Below are positions 26,533 through 36,017 of a DNA stretch of 64,000 nucleotides, piece by piece; the stretch's first letter is position 1, and each line of letters opens with the position of its first letter. The translations under genes were made by a program, and so were the position numbers. The notes below the pieces were generated by a model that was not told where the DNA came from, did not search any database, and was given only the letters and a program-made list of their open reading frames with translations. This DNA comes from Lishizhenia tianjinensis (GTDB taxonomy: Bacteria > Bacteroidota > Bacteroidia > Flavobacteriales_D > Crocinitomicaceae), in contig CALQIX020000009.1 in the NCBI GenBank assembly GCA_943330745.2, forward strand, positions 1 through 64,000. Reading direction: 5' to 3'.

Positions 26533-27393
26533 ATGAATATTTTACGCCACCCATTTTTTAATATTCCCAATCTACTTACAGCATCTAATTTTTTATGTGG
26601 GATTGCCAGTATTACTTCTTGTTTTGCAGGTAGAATGGATTTTGCTATTGTTTTCATTGGGGCTGCATTAATCTGTGATTTTTTAGATGGTTTTGCAGCA
26701 CGCTTGCTTTCTATATCTAGCGATTTGGGTAAACAATTAGATTCACTGGCTGATGTCGTTTCTTTTGGTGTGGCACCTGGAATTATAATGATGAGTATGA
26801 TAGCTGTTTTTGCGCAAAGTTTTCAAGCTACTTTTCTTCATGCTGATTTAAGTGCTAATTCGTTTATTCATTATCAAACTCAAAGCTGGTTAAACTCACT
26901 TTTCCACGAAATACCCAATGATTTTGATGCTACAATTAAATATTTACCTCTATCAGCATTAATGATACCTGTCCTGTCATTGTTTCGATTGGCTAAGTTT
27001 AATATTGATGCGAGGCAAACCGAAAAGTTTATTGGTGTTCCAACACCTTTAAACACCCTATTTTTTCTATTTTTTCCGCTCTATTTCTTATTAAATTATA
27101 CTCAATGGAGTCAAACTTTTACAAGTTGGTTCGGATTCCTATTTAACCCTTATGTTGTTGCAATAACCTGTATTTTATTCTCTCTACTTCTAGTTGCAGA
27201 AATTCCATTAATGGCTCTTAAATTCAAACAATTCAAATGGAGGGGTAACGAACCTAAATTTATTTTGTTAATAAGTTCGGGAATAGTTATTCCGATTTTT
27301 CTTGTTTGGTCTATTCCAATCATATTACTTTTGTTCGTTAGTTTATCTATCATTGAAAATACTGTTGTTAAAAATAAAACACATGAAATTTAA
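26533..27393 (+). CDS. pssA: CDP-diacylglycerol-serine O-phosphatidyltransferase
   Basis: 286 residues with about eight membrane helices. It carries the CDP-alcohol phosphotransferase signature D-G-x2-A-R-x8-G-x3-D-x3-D as CDFLDGFAARLLSISSDLG followed by KQLDSLADVVSFG. It makes phosphatidylserine, the precursor of phosphatidylethanolamine, at the inner membrane. The start MNILRHPFFNIPNLLTASNF is the standard N-terminus. The 3' end overlaps purS by 11 bases. PssA versus another CDP-alcohol transferase (such as PgsA) is decided by the N-terminal IPNLLTASNFLCGI pattern and size. Confidence 0.9.
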   Translation: MNILRHPFFNIPNLLTASNFLCGIASITSCFAGRMDFAIVFIGAALICDFLDGFAARLLSISSDLGKQLDSLADVVSFGVAPGIIMMSMIAVFAQSFQATFLHADLSANSFIHYQTQSWLNSLFHEIPNDFDATIKYLPLSALMIPVLSLFRLAKFNIDARQTEKFIGVPTPLNTLFFLFFPLYFLLNYTQWSQTFTSWFGFLFNPYVVAITCILFSLLLVAEIPLMALKFKQFKWRGNEPKFILLISSGIVIPIFLVWSIPIILLLFVSLSIIENTVVKNKTHEI

Positions 27394-27634
27394 AGCCGAA
27401 ATTGATGTAATGCCATTAGATGCATTATTGGACCCTCAAGGAAAAGCAGTTACTAATTCAATGCTTAATATTGGATTACCTGAAATTGATGGAGTACGAA
27501 TCGGCAAACACATCCGTCTTTTTATTGAGGCTAATGACCAATCAGCTGCGGAACAAAAAGTAGATGATGCTTGTAAAAAATTATTAGCTAATCAAATCAT
27601 GGAAAGTTATACCTTTACAGTGATTCCAGCTTAA
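27383..27634 (+). CDS. purS: Phosphoribosylformylglycinamidine synthase subunit PurS
   Basis: 83 residues: MKFKAEIDVMPLDALLDPQG, KAVTNSMLNIGLPEIDGVRI-GK and AEQKVDDACKKLLANQIMES. These are the hallmarks of PurS, the small dimeric subunit that joins PurL and PurQ in the FGAM synthase complex of purine synthesis. The frame stays open 27 codons upstream inside pssA, but the conserved N-terminus starts at ATG 27383. Its neighbours are pssA (11-base overlap) and an aldehyde dehydrogenase 8 bases on, not purL or purQ, so it is separated from its usual partners. Confidence 0.93.
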   Translation: MKFKAEIDVMPLDALLDPQGKAVTNSMLNIGLPEIDGVRIGKHIRLFIEANDQSAAEQKVDDACKKLLANQIMESYTFTVIPA

Positions 27635-27642
27635 AATCACTC

Positions 27643-29121
27643 ATGTTCGGTAATCAAATTGCTGGCAAACTCTCATGCGAAGGAAAACAGAATTTCTATT
27701 CAACTAATCCAAGTCTGAATCAACAAAATACTAGTGCTTTTCCGATTGCCACAAACGAAGAAGTTGAACATGCGTTAACGCTTTCTATAAACTCTTTTTA
27801 TTCTTTTAGTTCATCAAAACCAAGCGATCGTTCAAAATTACTTGAGTTAATTGCAGAAGAGCTAGAATTAAATAAATCAATTATTGCTAAAGCTTATTGC
27901 AAAGAATCAGGGCTTCTATTATCTCGTTTTGAAATTGAATTCAAGCGTACGTATGACCAATTGTTTTTATTCTCAAACTTTCTTAAAACACCAAATTTTG
28001 AGCTGCTTTCTGAAACACTATCAGAACAAAACAATTCAATTCCTCATTTAGTAAAAAAACACATAGCGATTGGACCTATCGTAATTTTTGGAGCAAGCAA
28101 TTTCCCTTTAGCTTATTCAACAATTGGAGGTGATACTGTTTCTGCTTTAGCAGCAGGATGCCCTGTTATTGTTAAGGCACATCCCTTTCATCCCGAAACT
28201 AGTTTTCTTGTTGGAGAGGCAATAAATAATGCAATATTAAAAACCAATTTTTCTCATGGAATATTTTCTCAATTATTTGATAATCAATATTCAGTTGCAC
28301 ACAAACTTGTTCTTGACAATCGAATAAAAGGTGTTGGTTTTACGGGAAGTTACATTGGTGGTAAAGCTCTGTTTGACTTGGCTAATTCTCGTACGATACC
28401 AATTCCAGTATTTGCAGAAATGGGAAGTGTCAATCCTGTGTTTGTTTTTCCTAATTCGTTGCACGAGAAAAGCGAAGAGTGGTCTAGCCTATTTTCAAAA
28501 TCAATCACCACTGATGCAGGTCAATTCTGCACGAAGCCTGGACTTTTCTTTATTCCTAATAGCGAAAATGGAAAACGATTTGTATCCATGTTATCTGAAA
28601 AGTTGATTCACGAACCTTCCTTTACCATGCTTCATCCTTCCATTCATTTCAATTTTGAAAAGAAGAAACAAGAAATTGTAAATCAATCGAAAGGAGAACT
28701 AATTGAAAAAAAAGAATCCACTGCAATTCTGGAGGGAAGACAAGGGTTGTTCGTAACAAGCGCAAGTGAATTTCTCGAAACAGAATCATTAGAAAAGGAA
28801 GTTTTTGGTCCATTTGCTGTTATTTGTTATTATGAAACTATTCACCAATTGAAAAAATGTACGGAAAAAATTTCAGGACAGTTAACAGCCACCATTTTGG
28901 CTACACAAAAGGAGCTCCTTGAAAATGAGTCTTTGATATTTCTGATAAATAATCTGGCAGGGAGAATCATCTTTAACAATGTTCCAACCGGAGTTAGAGT
29001 TTGTAAAAGCATGCATCATGGTGGCCCATTTCCTGCTACAACGGATTCAAGATATACTGCAGTTGGATCAGATAGTATTTTACGCTTTATGCGACCAATT
29101 GTGTATCAAGATAATTACTGA
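27643..29121 (+). CDS. Aldehyde dehydrogenase (2,5-dioxovalerate dehydrogenase type)
   Basis: 492 residues of the NAD(P)-dependent aldehyde dehydrogenase superfamily. Seen: N-terminal helical region, IGPIVIFGASNFPLAYSTIG with the cofactor-binding Asn, GVGFTGSYIGGKALFDLA, the general-base Glu in VFAEMGSVNPVFVFP and the catalytic Cys in DAGQFCTKPGLFF. The SVNPVFV and GQFCTKPG combination is characteristic of the alpha-ketoglutarate semialdehyde dehydrogenase (KgsDH) group, which oxidises 2,5-dioxovalerate from sugar-acid or hydroxyproline breakdown. No genes of those pathways are adjacent, so the substrate is uncertain. It overlaps the convergent glycosyltransferase gene by 7 bases. Confidence 0.9.
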   Translation: MFGNQIAGKLSCEGKQNFYSTNPSLNQQNTSAFPIATNEEVEHALTLSINSFYSFSSSKPSDRSKLLELIAEELELNKSIIAKAYCKESGLLLSRFEIEFKRTYDQLFLFSNFLKTPNFELLSETLSEQNNSIPHLVKKHIAIGPIVIFGASNFPLAYSTIGGDTVSALAAGCPVIVKAHPFHPETSFLVGEAINNAILKTNFSHGIFSQLFDNQYSVAHKLVLDNRIKGVGFTGSYIGGKALFDLANSRTIPIPVFAEMGSVNPVFVFPNSLHEKSEEWSSLFSKSITTDAGQFCTKPGLFFIPNSENGKRFVSMLSEKLIHEPSFTMLHPSIHFNFEKKKQEIVNQSKGELIEKKESTAILEGRQGLFVTSASEFLETESLEKEVFGPFAVICYYETIHQLKKCTEKISGQLTATILATQKELLENESLIFLINNLAGRIIFNNVPTGVRVCKSMHHGGPFPATTDSRYTAVGSDSILRFMRPIVYQDNY

Positions 29122-30230
29122 ATTTCAGCCTCAATTACCTTCCACACTTCCTGTGCAGTTATATCCCAAGAAAAAAGTTTGGATCTATTCAAGCCGTTTT
29201 CACTAAGACGAGTACGTAAATCACTATCAAGAAACAAATTCTTCATTCCATCAGCAATTTGATCTTCATCAAATGGATCACAATAAATTGCTGCTTCACC
29301 AGCTATTTCCGGCAAACTTGTTCTATTACCTGAAAGTATTGGCACCCCACAACGCATGGACTCAACAAGTGGAATTCCAAAGCCTTCAAAATAGGGGACA
29401 TACGTTAATGCAAAGGCGGAGGATATATATTTGACTAAATCGGTTTGGGAGAGATGACCAGTAAATCGAATTTTTGATTTCACAAATTCAGAAAGTTGAA
29501 TTTTATGCCCTTTCCACATTGGCTGTCCAACGATAACCAAGTCTATTTCAGGAAAATTATTTTCCTTTTGGAATTTTTCAAAAGCATTTATTAAACGTTG
29601 TACATTTTTTCGAGGATGAAGCGATCCCACAAACAAAAAATAGTTACCTAATTCATTTTCAGATAAAAAGAAACCTTTTTCCTCCGATGAAATAGGATTT
29701 AATAATTCTGAAGCGCCATTCCAAGCGACTATTATCTTTGATTCATCAATGTTATACGTTTTGGAAATATCATTTTTTGAAGCATGTGAAACCGTTATAA
29801 TTTTTTTCGCTTTTTCAGCATATTTCGGGAAAAATGTTCGATAATACCAACGTACCAACCAAGGCAGATCCTCAGGAAAATGTTCAAAATTCAAATCATG
29901 AATTACGTGAATCTGAGGGACAGGAGACAGCAAAGACAGAGAGCCATCTGGTGAAAATAGCAAATCGATTTTATGTTTTTTAAGCGCACGGTTTAAACTC
30001 CATTCAAACCAAATCAAATACAAAAAAGGGTGACGTGCTTGTGGAGCAATAACAACTTCTGTAACATTTACTCCAAAATGGAATTTAGGATCTACTGGTC
30101 GATCAAAAAACAAAACAAAACTATGTTCAGGATGATTCTGAATGATTCGTTTTACTACTTCATAAGTATACCAACCAAATCCTTCCATTTTATTGGAAAG
30201 CAAAAACCGGGTATTAATTCCTATTTTCAA
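29115..30230 (-). CDS. Glycosyltransferase, GT4 family
   Basis: 371 residues with the two-Rossmann GT-B layout. The N-terminal domain has GFGWYTYEVVKRIIQNHPE and the donor-side domain has FLFVGSLHPRKNVQRLINAF and FEGFGIPLVESMRCGVPILS with the E-x7-E type motif, then GNRTSLPEIAGEAAIYCDPF. It should transfer a sugar from a nucleotide or lipid donor onto a surface glycan; substrate not deducible. The gene follows DUF3050 with a 4-base overlap and belongs to a run with aspS. It ends tail-to-tail with the aldehyde dehydrogenase. Confidence 0.93.
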   Translation of the reverse strand: MKIGINTRFLLSNKMEGFGWYTYEVVKRIIQNHPEHSFVLFFDRPVDPKFHFGVNVTEVVIAPQARHPFLYLIWFEWSLNRALKKHKIDLLFSPDGSLSLLSPVPQIHVIHDLNFEHFPEDLPWLVRWYYRTFFPKYAEKAKKIITVSHASKNDISKTYNIDESKIIVAWNGASELLNPISSEEKGFFLSENELGNYFLFVGSLHPRKNVQRLINAFEKFQKENNFPEIDLVIVGQPMWKGHKIQLSEFVKSKIRFTGHLSQTDLVKYISSAFALTYVPYFEGFGIPLVESMRCGVPILSGNRTSLPEIAGEAAIYCDPFDEDQIADGMKNLFLDSDLRTRLSENGLNRSKLFSWDITAQEVWKVIEAEIQ

Positions 30231-31015
30231 TGGTTAATTGCCACTTCTTGGCTTTCAATAGCCTGTAATACGCCATCCCAAAGATGAATACGCATTTTTA
30301 ATGCTTCTATTGAAATCGATGTTGCTTCTATCCACTTTTGTTCGTCTGCCCCACAAAGTTCTTTAATCATATTCAGTGCCATCGGGCCATGTTCTCCGCC
30401 ATCTACTTCAATGTGTCTTTCGAGATAGAAAACTAATTTCGCGAAAGAAACACCTGATTCTATTTCAATCGATTTTACAATCTGAATAAACATATCAGGA
30501 ATTAAATCTTCTCGACCAAACGTAAATAAAGCTGCTAATTTATGTAATTCACTTTCGCGAATGCAAGAAAAAGTAAATTGAACGAACTCTTTTGTGTTTG
30601 ATTGTATTTCTACTGATTGCAATTCAGTTTCCAAATTAGAAAAATTACAAGACTGAATAAAGTTCAAAATTGGTTGAGTATCTGCTCCAATTTCAGCCAT
30701 TGCATCCAAATATAATTCAAAATGACTAGCTGCATTGCCCTGAGCATCAACATCACTTTCCTCTCCCCAAACTATTTCATTTATTAATCTGCGTGTTTCA
30801 GGATTACCTACAGGATGCCAAGGTAGGTCAATGCAAGTTAATCCTCGCTGCAAGGACTTTAACAAACTCATAAAATCCCAAACTGCAAACACATGATCTT
30901 TCATGAATATTTTCAATGCATCCAATGAATTCAACCGTTTATATAAAGGATGATTAATTAATTGAGATCGATAAACTTCAATCACCGATTCTAATTTCTG
31001 TAATTCTAGACTCAT
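30227..31015 (-). CDS. DUF3050 domain protein
   Basis: 262 residues, all helical: NHPLYKRLNSLDALKIFMKD, HVFAVWDFMSLLKSLQRGLT, WHPVGNPETRRLINEIVWGE, then FSCIRESELHKLAALFTFGR and LERHIEVDGGEHGPMALNMI. The spaced His/Glu residues and the length match DUF3050, a family with a heme-oxygenase-like helical fold in which these residues may bind metal. No reaction is established. It starts directly after the aspS stop (no gap) and overlaps the glycosyltransferase by 4 bases, so it is translated in the aspS message. Confidence 0.85.
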   Translation of the reverse strand: MSLELQKLESVIEVYRSQLINHPLYKRLNSLDALKIFMKDHVFAVWDFMSLLKSLQRGLTCIDLPWHPVGNPETRRLINEIVWGEESDVDAQGNAASHFELYLDAMAEIGADTQPILNFIQSCNFSNLETELQSVEIQSNTKEFVQFTFSCIRESELHKLAALFTFGREDLIPDMFIQIVKSIEIESGVSFAKLVFYLERHIEVDGGEHGPMALNMIKELCGADEQKWIEATSISIEALKMRIHLWDGVLQAIESQEVAINH

Positions 31016-32761
31016 TTAATTCAATTTGATTCCAAGTTCAGTCATTTGACTATCATCTATTGTTGAAGGAGCATCAATCATGGTATCACGACCACTATTA
31101 TTTTTTGGAAAAGCAATATAATCACGAATAGATTCAGAACCGCCCATTGTTGCCACTAATCTATCCAAACCAAAGGCTAAACCACCATGAGGAGGGGCTC
31201 CATATTCAAATGCATTCATCAAAAACCCGAATTGAGCTTGAGCTTGTTCAGGGCTAAAACCTAATAACTCAAACATTTTTGCTTGAAGTTCCTTGTTATG
31301 AATTCGAATAGACCCTCCACCCAATTCAACACCGTTCATAGCTAAATCATATGCATTTGCACGGACTTTACCTGGATTCGTTGCTAGCAAATCAAAATCT
31401 TCGGTTTTAGGTGAAGTAAATGGGTGATGCATTGCGTGCCATCTATTTGAATTCTCATCCCATTCTAATAAAGGAAAATCCAATACCCAAAGAGGCTTAA
31501 ATTCATTTGATTTTCTCAATCCTAATAAATTCCCTAGATGTAAACGCAATTCGTTTAATTGTTTTCTAGTTTTATCCAAATCACCGCAAAGAATCAAAAG
31601 CAGGTCACCCGGCTTCATATTTGTCTGAGTAGCCCATTTTTGCAATTCATTAGTATCATAAAATTTATCCACAGAAGATTTCAATGTTCCATCTAAATTA
31701 TAACGCAAATAGACCAACCCACTTGCTCCAATTTGTGGACGTTTCACCCAATCTGTCAACTCATCCAACTGCTTACGCGTAAATTCTGCGGCATTTTCAG
31801 CGTTTATTGCTAAAACGCTTGGTGCATTATCAAAAACAACAAACCCTCTTCCTTGGGATAGGATTGTTAAATCATTGAACTCCATCCCAAACCGAATATC
31901 TGGTTTATCTGAACCATATTTTTCCATGGCTTCGACATAAGTCATTCGAGGAAATTCTCCTTCAAAATCAATGTTCAGAACGGCTTTAAAAACATGCTTG
32001 ATCAGCCCTTCAAATGTTCTTAAAATATCCTCTTGATCGACAAAAGACATTTCACAATCTATTTGAGTGAATTCAGGTTGTCTATCAGCCCGTAAATCTT
32101 CATCTCTAAAGCACTTAACAATTTGATAATACCTATCAATACCAGAAACCATTAACAATTGCTTGAAGGTTTGAGGAGATTGAGGAAGTGCATAAAACTG
32201 ACCCTGATTCATGCGGCTTGGCACAACAAAATCTCTTGCTCCTTCTGGTGTAGATTTGATTAAAACTGGGGTCTCAACATCCATGAAATTTTGGGCATCC
32301 AAATATTTACGGGTTTCAAGGGCAACTTTATTCCTCAAAAACAACTTTTGCTGAACCGGATTTCTTCTCAAATCAAGATAACGGTATTGCATCCGTAGTT
32401 CATCCCCTCCATCCGTTTCATCTTCAATTGTAAAAGGTGGAGTTTTTGCCGCATTTAGGATATTTAGTTCATGAACAACGATTTCAATATCGCCTGTTGG
32501 AATGTTTTTATTCTTACTTGAACGCTCAACAACAATTCCTTTTGCTTGAACTACAAATTCTCGACCCAGTTTACGTGCACTTTCGCACAAAGGGGAATCG
32601 GAATCCATATTGAAAGCTAATTGCACAATTCCATAGCGATCACGTAAGTCAATAAATGTCATACCACCTAAGTCACGTGATTTTTGCACCCAACCCGAAA
32701 CAGTTATTTCTTCATTAACATGACTTAAGCGAAGTTCTCCACACGTATGAGTTCTATACAT
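31016..32761 (-). CDS. aspS: Aspartyl-tRNA synthetase
   Basis: 581 residues, full bacterial length. N-terminal OB-fold anticodon-binding domain ([20 protein letters not shown]), class II motif 1 region ([20 protein letters not shown]), motif 2 [20 protein letters not shown], the bacterial GAD insertion (about 290-410, [14 protein letters not shown]) and motif 3 in [15 protein letters not shown]. Charges tRNA-Asp; whether it is discriminating or also charges tRNA-Asn is not visible here. First gene of an operon with DUF3050 and a glycosyltransferase. A -7 box lies 17 bases upstream. Confidence 0.97.
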   Translation of the reverse strand: MYRTHTCGELRLSHVNEEITVSGWVQKSRDLGGMTFIDLRDRYGIVQLAFNMDSDSPLCESARKLGREFVVQAKGIVVERSSKNKNIPTGDIEIVVHELNILNAAKTPPFTIEDETDGGDELRMQYRYLDLRRNPVQQKLFLRNKVALETRKYLDAQNFMDVETPVLIKSTPEGARDFVVPSRMNQGQFYALPQSPQTFKQLLMVSGIDRYYQIVKCFRDEDLRADRQPEFTQIDCEMSFVDQEDILRTFEGLIKHVFKAVLNIDFEGEFPRMTYVEAMEKYGSDKPDIRFGMEFNDLTILSQGRGFVVFDNAPSVLAINAENAAEFTRKQLDELTDWVKRPQIGASGLVYLRYNLDGTLKSSVDKFYDTNELQKWATQTNMKPGDLLLILCGDLDKTRKQLNELRLHLGNLLGLRKSNEFKPLWVLDFPLLEWDENSNRWHAMHHPFTSPKTEDFDLLATNPGKVRANAYDLAMNGVELGGGSIRIHNKELQAKMFELLGFSPEQAQAQFGFLMNAFEYGAPPHGGLAFGLDRLVATMGGSESIRDYIAFPKNNSGRDTMIDAPSTIDDSQMTELGIKLN

Positions 32762-32778
32762 ATTCTATTTTTGAACTA

Positions 32779-32786
32779 CAAAAATA
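32779..32786 (-). promoter_or_regulatory. Putative -7 box (TATTTTTG) of aspS
   Basis: Exact TAnnTTTG on the minus strand 17 bases before the aspS ATG. No TTG at canonical -33 spacing. Confidence 0.4.
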
Positions 32787-32851
32787 GAAAAACATAGCTG
32801 TTGGACGAACCTTTATTTCAAAGAAGATGAAATATTAATTGTTATAAAGTT

Positions 32852-33139
32852 TTATTTTTCTTTTTCTTTTAGAATTTGCTTACGCATTGCTTCAAGAACC
32901 TCATCAACCGACTCTTCAAAAGACTTACATTGTTTTTTGGCAAATAGTTCCTTTCCAGGAATCAACACTTTTATTTCGGCAATTTTATTTTCCTTTTCTT
33001 TATTTTTGTCGATTCTCAAAAAGACCTCTGAAGAAATTGCCTTATAATTAAATAATTCTAATTTTCGGACACGTTCTTGGATAAAATCAACTAGCTTTTG
33101 ATCTGCTTTGAAATGGATTGAATGAACTTTTGTTTCCAT
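32852..33139 (-). CDS. hpf: Ribosome hibernation-promoting factor, short form
   Basis: 95 residues: METKVHSIHFKADQKLVDFI, VRKLELFNYKAISSEVFLRI and FEESVDEVLEAMRKQILKEK. This matches the short HPF/YfiA (RaiA) family, which binds the 30S A/P sites in stationary phase and promotes 100S or inactive 70S ribosomes. No long-HPF C-terminal dimerisation domain is present. It follows xerC by 5 bases and rpsU lies further upstream, so a small translation-linked cluster rpsU-xerC-hpf exists, a gene order I would expect in Flavobacteriales. Confidence 0.92.
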   Translation of the reverse strand: METKVHSIHFKADQKLVDFIQERVRKLELFNYKAISSEVFLRIDKNKEKENKIAEIKVLIPGKELFAKKQCKSFEESVDEVLEAMRKQILKEKEK

Positions 33140-33144
33140 GTTGT

Positions 33145-34020
33145 TTAATTTTTATCACCTCTAGGGTGTGCTTGTGAATAAATATTTGTCAATTGCGCAA
33201 ATGAATTATGGGTATATACTTGTGTGGCTGATAAATTTGCATGACCAAGTAAATCTTTCAATGTTTCCAATCCAGTTCCTCTATTCAACATATGTGTAGC
33301 AAAGGTATGTCTTAATACATGAGGACTTTTTTTATCCAAATTAGTTGCTACACTAAGGTATTGATTTATTCTACGGTAAACAAGCATAGGATACATTTTT
33401 TTACCCAATTTTAGTGAGAAAACGAAGATGCTTTCACCGAACACTTTATTCTTCTGGATTAAATATGCATTCAGTAATTCGGATAAACTAGAAGAAATTG
33501 GAATTATTCTTTCTTTGTTTCTTTTACCCATTACTTTTATCGCATCATCCATGATATTTGAAACACGTAACTCAATTAATTCATTTAATCGAATTCCTGT
33601 TTGATAAAATAATTCAAACATCAACTTGTCGCGCATTCCATCAATTGAATTATTGAATAAGACGTCTAATTTTTCCGAATATAACTCTGATTCTTTCGCA
33701 AATGCTGGTAATCGTTTTTCATTTTTCGGTCCTTGTATTTTACTCATTGGATTAGTAAAAACTAAACCTTCTTTCCTTAACCATTTGAAAAATGTTCTCA
33801 AAGCTGCCAATTTTCTATTAATTGATTTAGCCGTTTTCTTTTTGTCAAAAAGATCTACCACCCATCCACGAATAGTTGGAGTATTGATTTCATTAAATTC
33901 CTCTATTTTTTTTATGCACGCAAAGTCGATAAATTGAACTAAATCGTTTTGATAAGCACAAATAGTATGTTGTGAGTATCGTTTTTCGAACGTTAAATAT
34001 CCTATGAAATTAGTAAGCAT
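33145..34020 (-). CDS. xerC: Tyrosine recombinase XerC
   Basis: 291 residues, standard for XerC/XerD. The N-terminal SAM-like DNA-binding domain (FEKRYSQHTICAYQNDLVQF) is followed by the catalytic domain with Arg in TGIRLNELIELR, Lys in VMGKRNKERIIPI, HVLRHTFATHML, GHANLSATQVYTH (nucleophile Tyr). It resolves chromosome dimers at dif together with a partner. Being between rpsU and hpf rather than beside phage genes, it is the housekeeping recombinase. Its ATG sits directly after the U-tract of the rpsU terminator. Confidence 0.93.
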   Translation of the reverse strand: MLTNFIGYLTFEKRYSQHTICAYQNDLVQFIDFACIKKIEEFNEINTPTIRGWVVDLFDKKKTAKSINRKLAALRTFFKWLRKEGLVFTNPMSKIQGPKNEKRLPAFAKESELYSEKLDVLFNNSIDGMRDKLMFELFYQTGIRLNELIELRVSNIMDDAIKVMGKRNKERIIPISSSLSELLNAYLIQKNKVFGESIFVFSLKLGKKMYPMLVYRRINQYLSVATNLDKKSPHVLRHTFATHMLNRGTGLETLKDLLGHANLSATQVYTHNSFAQLTNIYSQAHPRGDKN

Positions 34021-34044
34021 AAAAAAAGGAGCATTAAGCTCCTT
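34021..34044 (-). terminator. Terminator between rpsU and xerC
   Basis: Stem AAAGGAGC / GCTCCTTT with a five-base loop and six T's on the minus strand, ending one base before the xerC start codon. It should end most rpsU transcripts, leaving xerC to readthrough or a promoter inside the intergenic region. Confidence 0.8.
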
Positions 34045-34069
34045 TCAAAACGTATTTTATTAACTTTTG

Positions 34070-34261
34070 TTACTGTTCAGCAGAAATTAAATGTTGTTTG
34101 TAGACAGCACGAATAATTTGTTGTCTTTTAGTCACTGAAGGTTTAAGAAATTCTTTGCGAGCGCGAAGTTGTTTCATTACATTCGTCTTCTCAAATTTCT
34201 TTTTATACTTTTTCAACGCTTTTTCAATGTTTTCGCCTTCTTTTATCGGAATAATCAACAT
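34070..34261 (-). CDS. rpsU: 30S ribosomal protein S21
   Basis: 63 residues: MLIIPIKEGENIEKALKKYK, KKFEKTNVMKQLRARKEFLK, PSVTKRQQIIRAVYKQHLIS. Basic, helical and of the usual bS21 length. bS21 sits near the anti-Shine-Dalgarno end of 16S rRNA; in Bacteroidota it takes part in sequestering that sequence, fitting the absence of Shine-Dalgarno sites in this window. Own strong promoter upstream and terminator downstream. Confidence 0.96.
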   Translation of the reverse strand: MLIIPIKEGENIEKALKKYKKKFEKTNVMKQLRARKEFLKPSVTKRQQIIRAVYKQHLISAEQ

Positions 34262-34293
34262 ACAAATTCTTTTTTATAATTGTTTAAGGGCTG

Positions 34294-34325
34294 CAAATAT
34301 ATGATATTACTCGTTCAAAAACAAA
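34294..34325 (-). promoter_or_regulatory. Strong promoter of rpsU (TTTG-N20-TATATTTG)
   Basis: Minus strand: -33 TTTG at 34325-34322 and -7 TATATTTG at 34301-34294, 20 bases apart, matching the Bacteroides-type consensus exactly. Predicted start leaves a leader of about 28 bases before the rpsU ATG. Confidence 0.7.
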
Positions 34326-35465
34326 TTATTTTAATATTTCTCGAGAAATAACTAATTTTTGAATTTCTGAGGTTCCTTCACCAATGGTCATTAGTTTTGA
34401 ATCCCGTAAAAACTTCTCGGCAGGGTATTCTTTCGTGTATCCATACCCTCCCATAATCTGCACTGCTTCGTTTCCACATTTAACAGCTACCTCAGAGGCG
34501 AAATATTTCGCAAAAGCGCCTTGTTTTGTTAAGGGTTTCTTTTTATTTTTTAAATCTGCAGCTTGAAAAGTCAACAATTCAGCGGCTTTTACTTCTGTTG
34601 CCATATCAGCAAGTTTGAATCCAATAGCTTGAAAATGAGCAATTGGCTGACCAAACTGTTCTCGTTCCTTCGCATATTTGACAGATGCTTCGAAAGCACC
34701 TCTGGCAATACCACAACTCAAAGCTGCAATCGAAATTCTTCCACCATCCAAGATTTGCATTGCTTGCTTGAAGCCCATTCCAACCTCACCGATAACATTT
34801 TCTTCAGGAATACGCACGTTATCAAAAATCAACTCGGCAGTTTCGCTTGCTCTAACTCCTAGTTTGTCTTTTATTTTTATTGCTGAAAAACCCGGTGTAC
34901 CTTTTTCGATAATAAATGCAGTAATACCACTGCTGTCCAACAAGTCACCCGTGCGAATCAATACTACAGCAACATCACCAGATAAACCATGAGTAATCCA
35001 GTTTTTTGAGCCATTTATTACCCAATCATTACCATCCTTAACAGCAGTACATTGCATTCGCATAGCATCCGAACCTGTATTTGCTTCAGTCAAACCCCAT
35101 GCTCCAATCCATTCGCCAGAAGCTAATTTTGGTAAGTATTTTCTTTTTTGAGCATCACTTCCATGATAATAGATATGCCCTGTACAAAGTGAATTATGGG
35201 CCGCTACGCTTAATCCAATTCCACCGCATACTTTGCCTAATTCCATGAGCGCCGTAGCGTATTCAAAATATCCAAATCCTGAACCCCCATATTCTTCTGG
35301 AATAAAAATTCCAAGCAGTCCAAGTTCACCCATTTTTTTCATTACGTCAACCGGAAAATGCTCTTCATCATCCCATTGTTTCATATTCGGTCTGATTTCT
35401 TTTTCAGCAAAATCTCGTACCATTTGGGCAATCATTTCCTGATTTTCGTTGTATTCAAATTCCAT
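34326..35465 (-). CDS. Acyl-CoA dehydrogenase
   Basis: 379 residues, typical of the short/branched-chain acyl-CoA dehydrogenase family (FAD enzyme of beta-oxidation or branched amino-acid breakdown). Seen: LGLLGIFIPEEYGGSGFGYF, GAWGLTEANTGSDAMRMQCT (flavin/substrate signature), YAKEREQFGQPIAHFQAIGF and MGGYGYTKEYPAEKFLRDSK followed by GEGTSEIQKLVISREIL. The substrate chain length cannot be set from sequence alone. It follows apt by 20 bases on the same strand. Confidence 0.94.
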   Translation of the reverse strand: MEFEYNENQEMIAQMVRDFAEKEIRPNMKQWDDEEHFPVDVMKKMGELGLLGIFIPEEYGGSGFGYFEYATALMELGKVCGGIGLSVAAHNSLCTGHIYYHGSDAQKRKYLPKLASGEWIGAWGLTEANTGSDAMRMQCTAVKDGNDWVINGSKNWITHGLSGDVAVVLIRTGDLLDSSGITAFIIEKGTPGFSAIKIKDKLGVRASETAELIFDNVRIPEENVIGEVGMGFKQAMQILDGGRISIAALSCGIARGAFEASVKYAKEREQFGQPIAHFQAIGFKLADMATEVKAAELLTFQAADLKNKKKPLTKQGAFAKYFASEVAVKCGNEAVQIMGGYGYTKEYPAEKFLRDSKLMTIGEGTSEIQKLVISREILK

Positions 35466-35485
35466 TTTTTTGTTTGATATGTTGA

Positions 35486-36016
35486 TTAATAACTTACTAA
35501 GCTTTGAATATCTTTAGAATAAAGCGATAATTTTTCACTACCATTTAAAAACGATAAGTTCACTAAAAAACTAAATCCTGCAATTCTACCTCCACATTTT
35601 TGAATTAATGCTGCCGTTGCAGAAGCAGATCCGCCTGTTGCCAATAAATCGTCGTGAACTAAAACATTTTGCCCATGACTAATTGCATCTGTATGCATTT
35701 CGATTACAGCACTCCCATATTCCAAATCATAGGAATGGCTTATTTTATCATAAGGTAATTTACCTTGTTTCCTGATTAAAATAAAGGGAACACCCAATCT
35801 AATAGCAAGTGGATAACCAAAAAGAAATCCCCTACTCTCCACTCCAGCAATTGCTTCAATGCCTTTAAGCTTATAAAAATCCACTAAAAAATCTAACACC
35901 TCTGAAGATAATTTAGCGTCAAGCATAATTGGAGATATATCCTTAAATATTATTCCTTCCTTCGGGAAATTCGGCACATCCCGAATCGCCAACTTTAACT
36001 TTTCCTCCAATATCAT
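35486..36016 (-). CDS. apt: Adenine phosphoribosyltransferase
   Basis: 176 residues. Salvages adenine to AMP using PRPP. Visible: FPKEGIIFKDISPIMLDA, IEAIAGVESRGFLFGYPLAI, LIRKQGKLPYD and the PRPP-binding loop VLVHDDLLATGGSASATAAL. Start MILEEKLKLAIRDVPNFPKE is conserved. A consensus promoter sits at the very end of the ComEA-like gene, 4 bases upstream of the ATG, so the apt mRNA may be leaderless. Confidence 0.96.
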   Translation of the reverse strand: MILEEKLKLAIRDVPNFPKEGIIFKDISPIMLDAKLSSEVLDFLVDFYKLKGIEAIAGVESRGFLFGYPLAIRLGVPFILIRKQGKLPYDKISHSYDLEYGSAVIEMHTDAISHGQNVLVHDDLLATGGSASATAALIQKCGGRIAGFSFLVNLSFLNGSEKLSLYSKDIQSLVSY

Positions 36017-36017
36017 G

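Noticed and set aside
33145-34020. XerC as an integrase of a mobile element linked to the tRNA repeats.
   Set aside because: It lies over 30 kb away between rpsU and hpf, and its length and motifs are those of the chromosomal dimer-resolution recombinase.
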